From Pedobacter yulinensis (GTDB lineage: Bacteria; Bacteroidota; Bacteroidia; Sphingobacteriales; Sphingobacteriaceae): DNA of 64,000 nt. The translations under genes were made by a program, and so were the position numbers. This document shows, piece after piece, positions 63,234 to 64,000 of the stretch. The number at the start of each line of letters is the position of its first letter. Positions within the stretch are counted from its first letter, which is position 1. The notes below the pieces were generated by a model. The model saw only the letters and a program-made list of their open reading frames with translations. It searched no databases and was not told the DNA's origin. Location of the stretch: assembly GCF_003029735.1 (NCBI RefSeq), contig NZ_KZ686270.1, positions 186,001 to 250,000 on the forward strand, written 5' to 3'.

Positions 63234-64000
63234 ATCGGCAGGTCGCATCGAGCCCCCAAAGACCATAACACGCTATAAAAAAACACAGGTTTTTTAAGCA
63301 GTGAAAGGTGCTAAAAAAACGCCTGCCGCGGGCTATTTACGACCCCGCGAAAAACCCTAGTAAGATGGCCGCCGAGTTCAGGAAAAATGGCAGAAATGAT
63401 CTGTCTACGACATCGAAAAACGAGCGCCTTTTCAGGATCTTCAAGGCCACATCTGCTCATTTGAGACAACCGTTTTAAAGCCATTTCCGCTCCTGAAAAA
63501 CCGGTCATGTTACTGATCGTTTGCAGAGAAGACCGTTGCCAGATCATTAAGCCGACCCAAAAAAAAGCATAAAAATTGCCCGGAGCGCTCACGGAAAAAA
63601 GCCCGGAACCCGGCATATCCTGGTCCCTTATAATTCTCATTTCTGCAACGGGCGGTCTGCCTTCGCGCCCCGTTTTTGTATGAGAGCAGCAGCACGCGCG
63701 CTCTTCATCTAGCCCTTTTGAGCTCAGAATTTTTGTCATAAATCCCCTCACCTTTCCCCAAATCTGGCCGGCTGGCAGGCGAAAATCGGCCGTCAAAAAA
63801 AGGTCTATTCAGCAAACTTTCACTGCCTATTCTGCCAACCGAGTAGGCGCGATCATTCACCAGTTGCCGTAAAATTGGGTGCGTTGGGCCGGCGAAGGAA
63901 TGGGCCCGGTTTTCCAAAAAGCGGGGGTTCTACAGGTTGCATTTAGCCCCGGTGCTGCCCGGAACTAACATGCAACAGGTGATCTAGACAAAAACAATTA
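63234..64000. other. Gene-poor end of the window
   Basis: About 770 bases with no gene I can support. Several minus-strand frames are open, the longest 161 codons (63311-63796), but they overlap one another in different frames, are rich in Arg, Cys, Ser and Gly without family motifs, and have no plausible start context. A stem GTTTTTTA/TAAAAAAAC around 63288-63322 may terminate the EamA transcript. No repeats, tRNA or promoter-grade motif stood out. Confidence 0.5.

Noticed and set aside
63311..63796. 161-codon minus-strand frame near the right edge
   Set aside because: No family, odd composition, competing overlapping frames; not enough to call a gene.

Overview
The window reads as chromosome of a Bacteroidota bacterium, probably on the Sphingobacteriaceae/Chitinophagaceae side. 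The grounds are a SusC/SusD pair, subtype-iii type VI tube proteins (TssD), a bacillithiol deacetylase (BshB1), a DUF4294 protein, an IF-3 that begins MALKR, very few Shine-Dalgarno sites, and repeated -33/-7 promoters of the Bacteroidota type (TTTG, about 19-20 bases, TAnnTTTG). Base composition looks close to 50% GC. I see no tRNA, rRNA, CRISPR array, insertion sequence or prophage; nearly all of it is ordinary gene-dense chromosome.

Layout. 0-1 kb: the end of a type VI secretion locus with two tandem TssD genes and a terminator. 1.2-5.5 kb: a tightly coupled leftward operon of PIG-L deacetylase, a 32-residue membrane protein and a sodium/solute symporter. 5.7-7.6 kb: a TPR sensor kinase. 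7.6-12.4 kb: a glycerol module (DeoR-type regulator, then glpD, glpK and glpF divergently). 12.4-21.7 kb: mixed genes, including a flavin disulfide oxidoreductase, DUF427, an MFS exporter behind an inverted-repeat operator, a GH172 hydrolase, a LEA-like lipoprotein, an isolated infC with a TTG start, and a double-glycine leader peptide gene broken by a one-base frameshift. 21.9-29.9 kb: aromatic amino acid breakdown (aromatic amino acid hydroxylase, flavin reductase family protein, fumarylacetoacetase family protein, homogentisate dioxygenase, 4-hydroxyphenylpyruvate dioxygenase), with an SDR and a C40 peptidase inside the block.

30-41 kb: a BrkB membrane protein, a porin-like barrel, a 7TM-PAS kinase, small stress-like proteins, a near-identical 67-bp structured element present twice around a small acidic gene, a YycJ-type hydrolase, dinB, topoisomerase IB, fmt, a class IV aminotransferase and an RluD-like synthase. 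41-47 kb: ACC deaminase-like protein, lysine 6-transaminase facing a glutaryl-CoA-dehydrogenase-like enzyme, and a gpx-bshB1 overlap. 47-53 kb: RelA/SpoT, Fur, PurA, PabB. 53-58 kb: an orphan SusC/SusD pair. 58-63.2 kb: rsmG, a glycosyltransferase, tgt (without its zinc cysteines), an LptF/G permease and an EamA transporter. The last 0.77 kb holds no gene I can support.

The strongest candidates for something new are the duplicated structured element at 35.0 and 35.4 kb, the frameshifted secreted-peptide gene at 20.4 kb, and the very small ORFs at 2957, 27377 and 41422. None of these proves a new system by itself.
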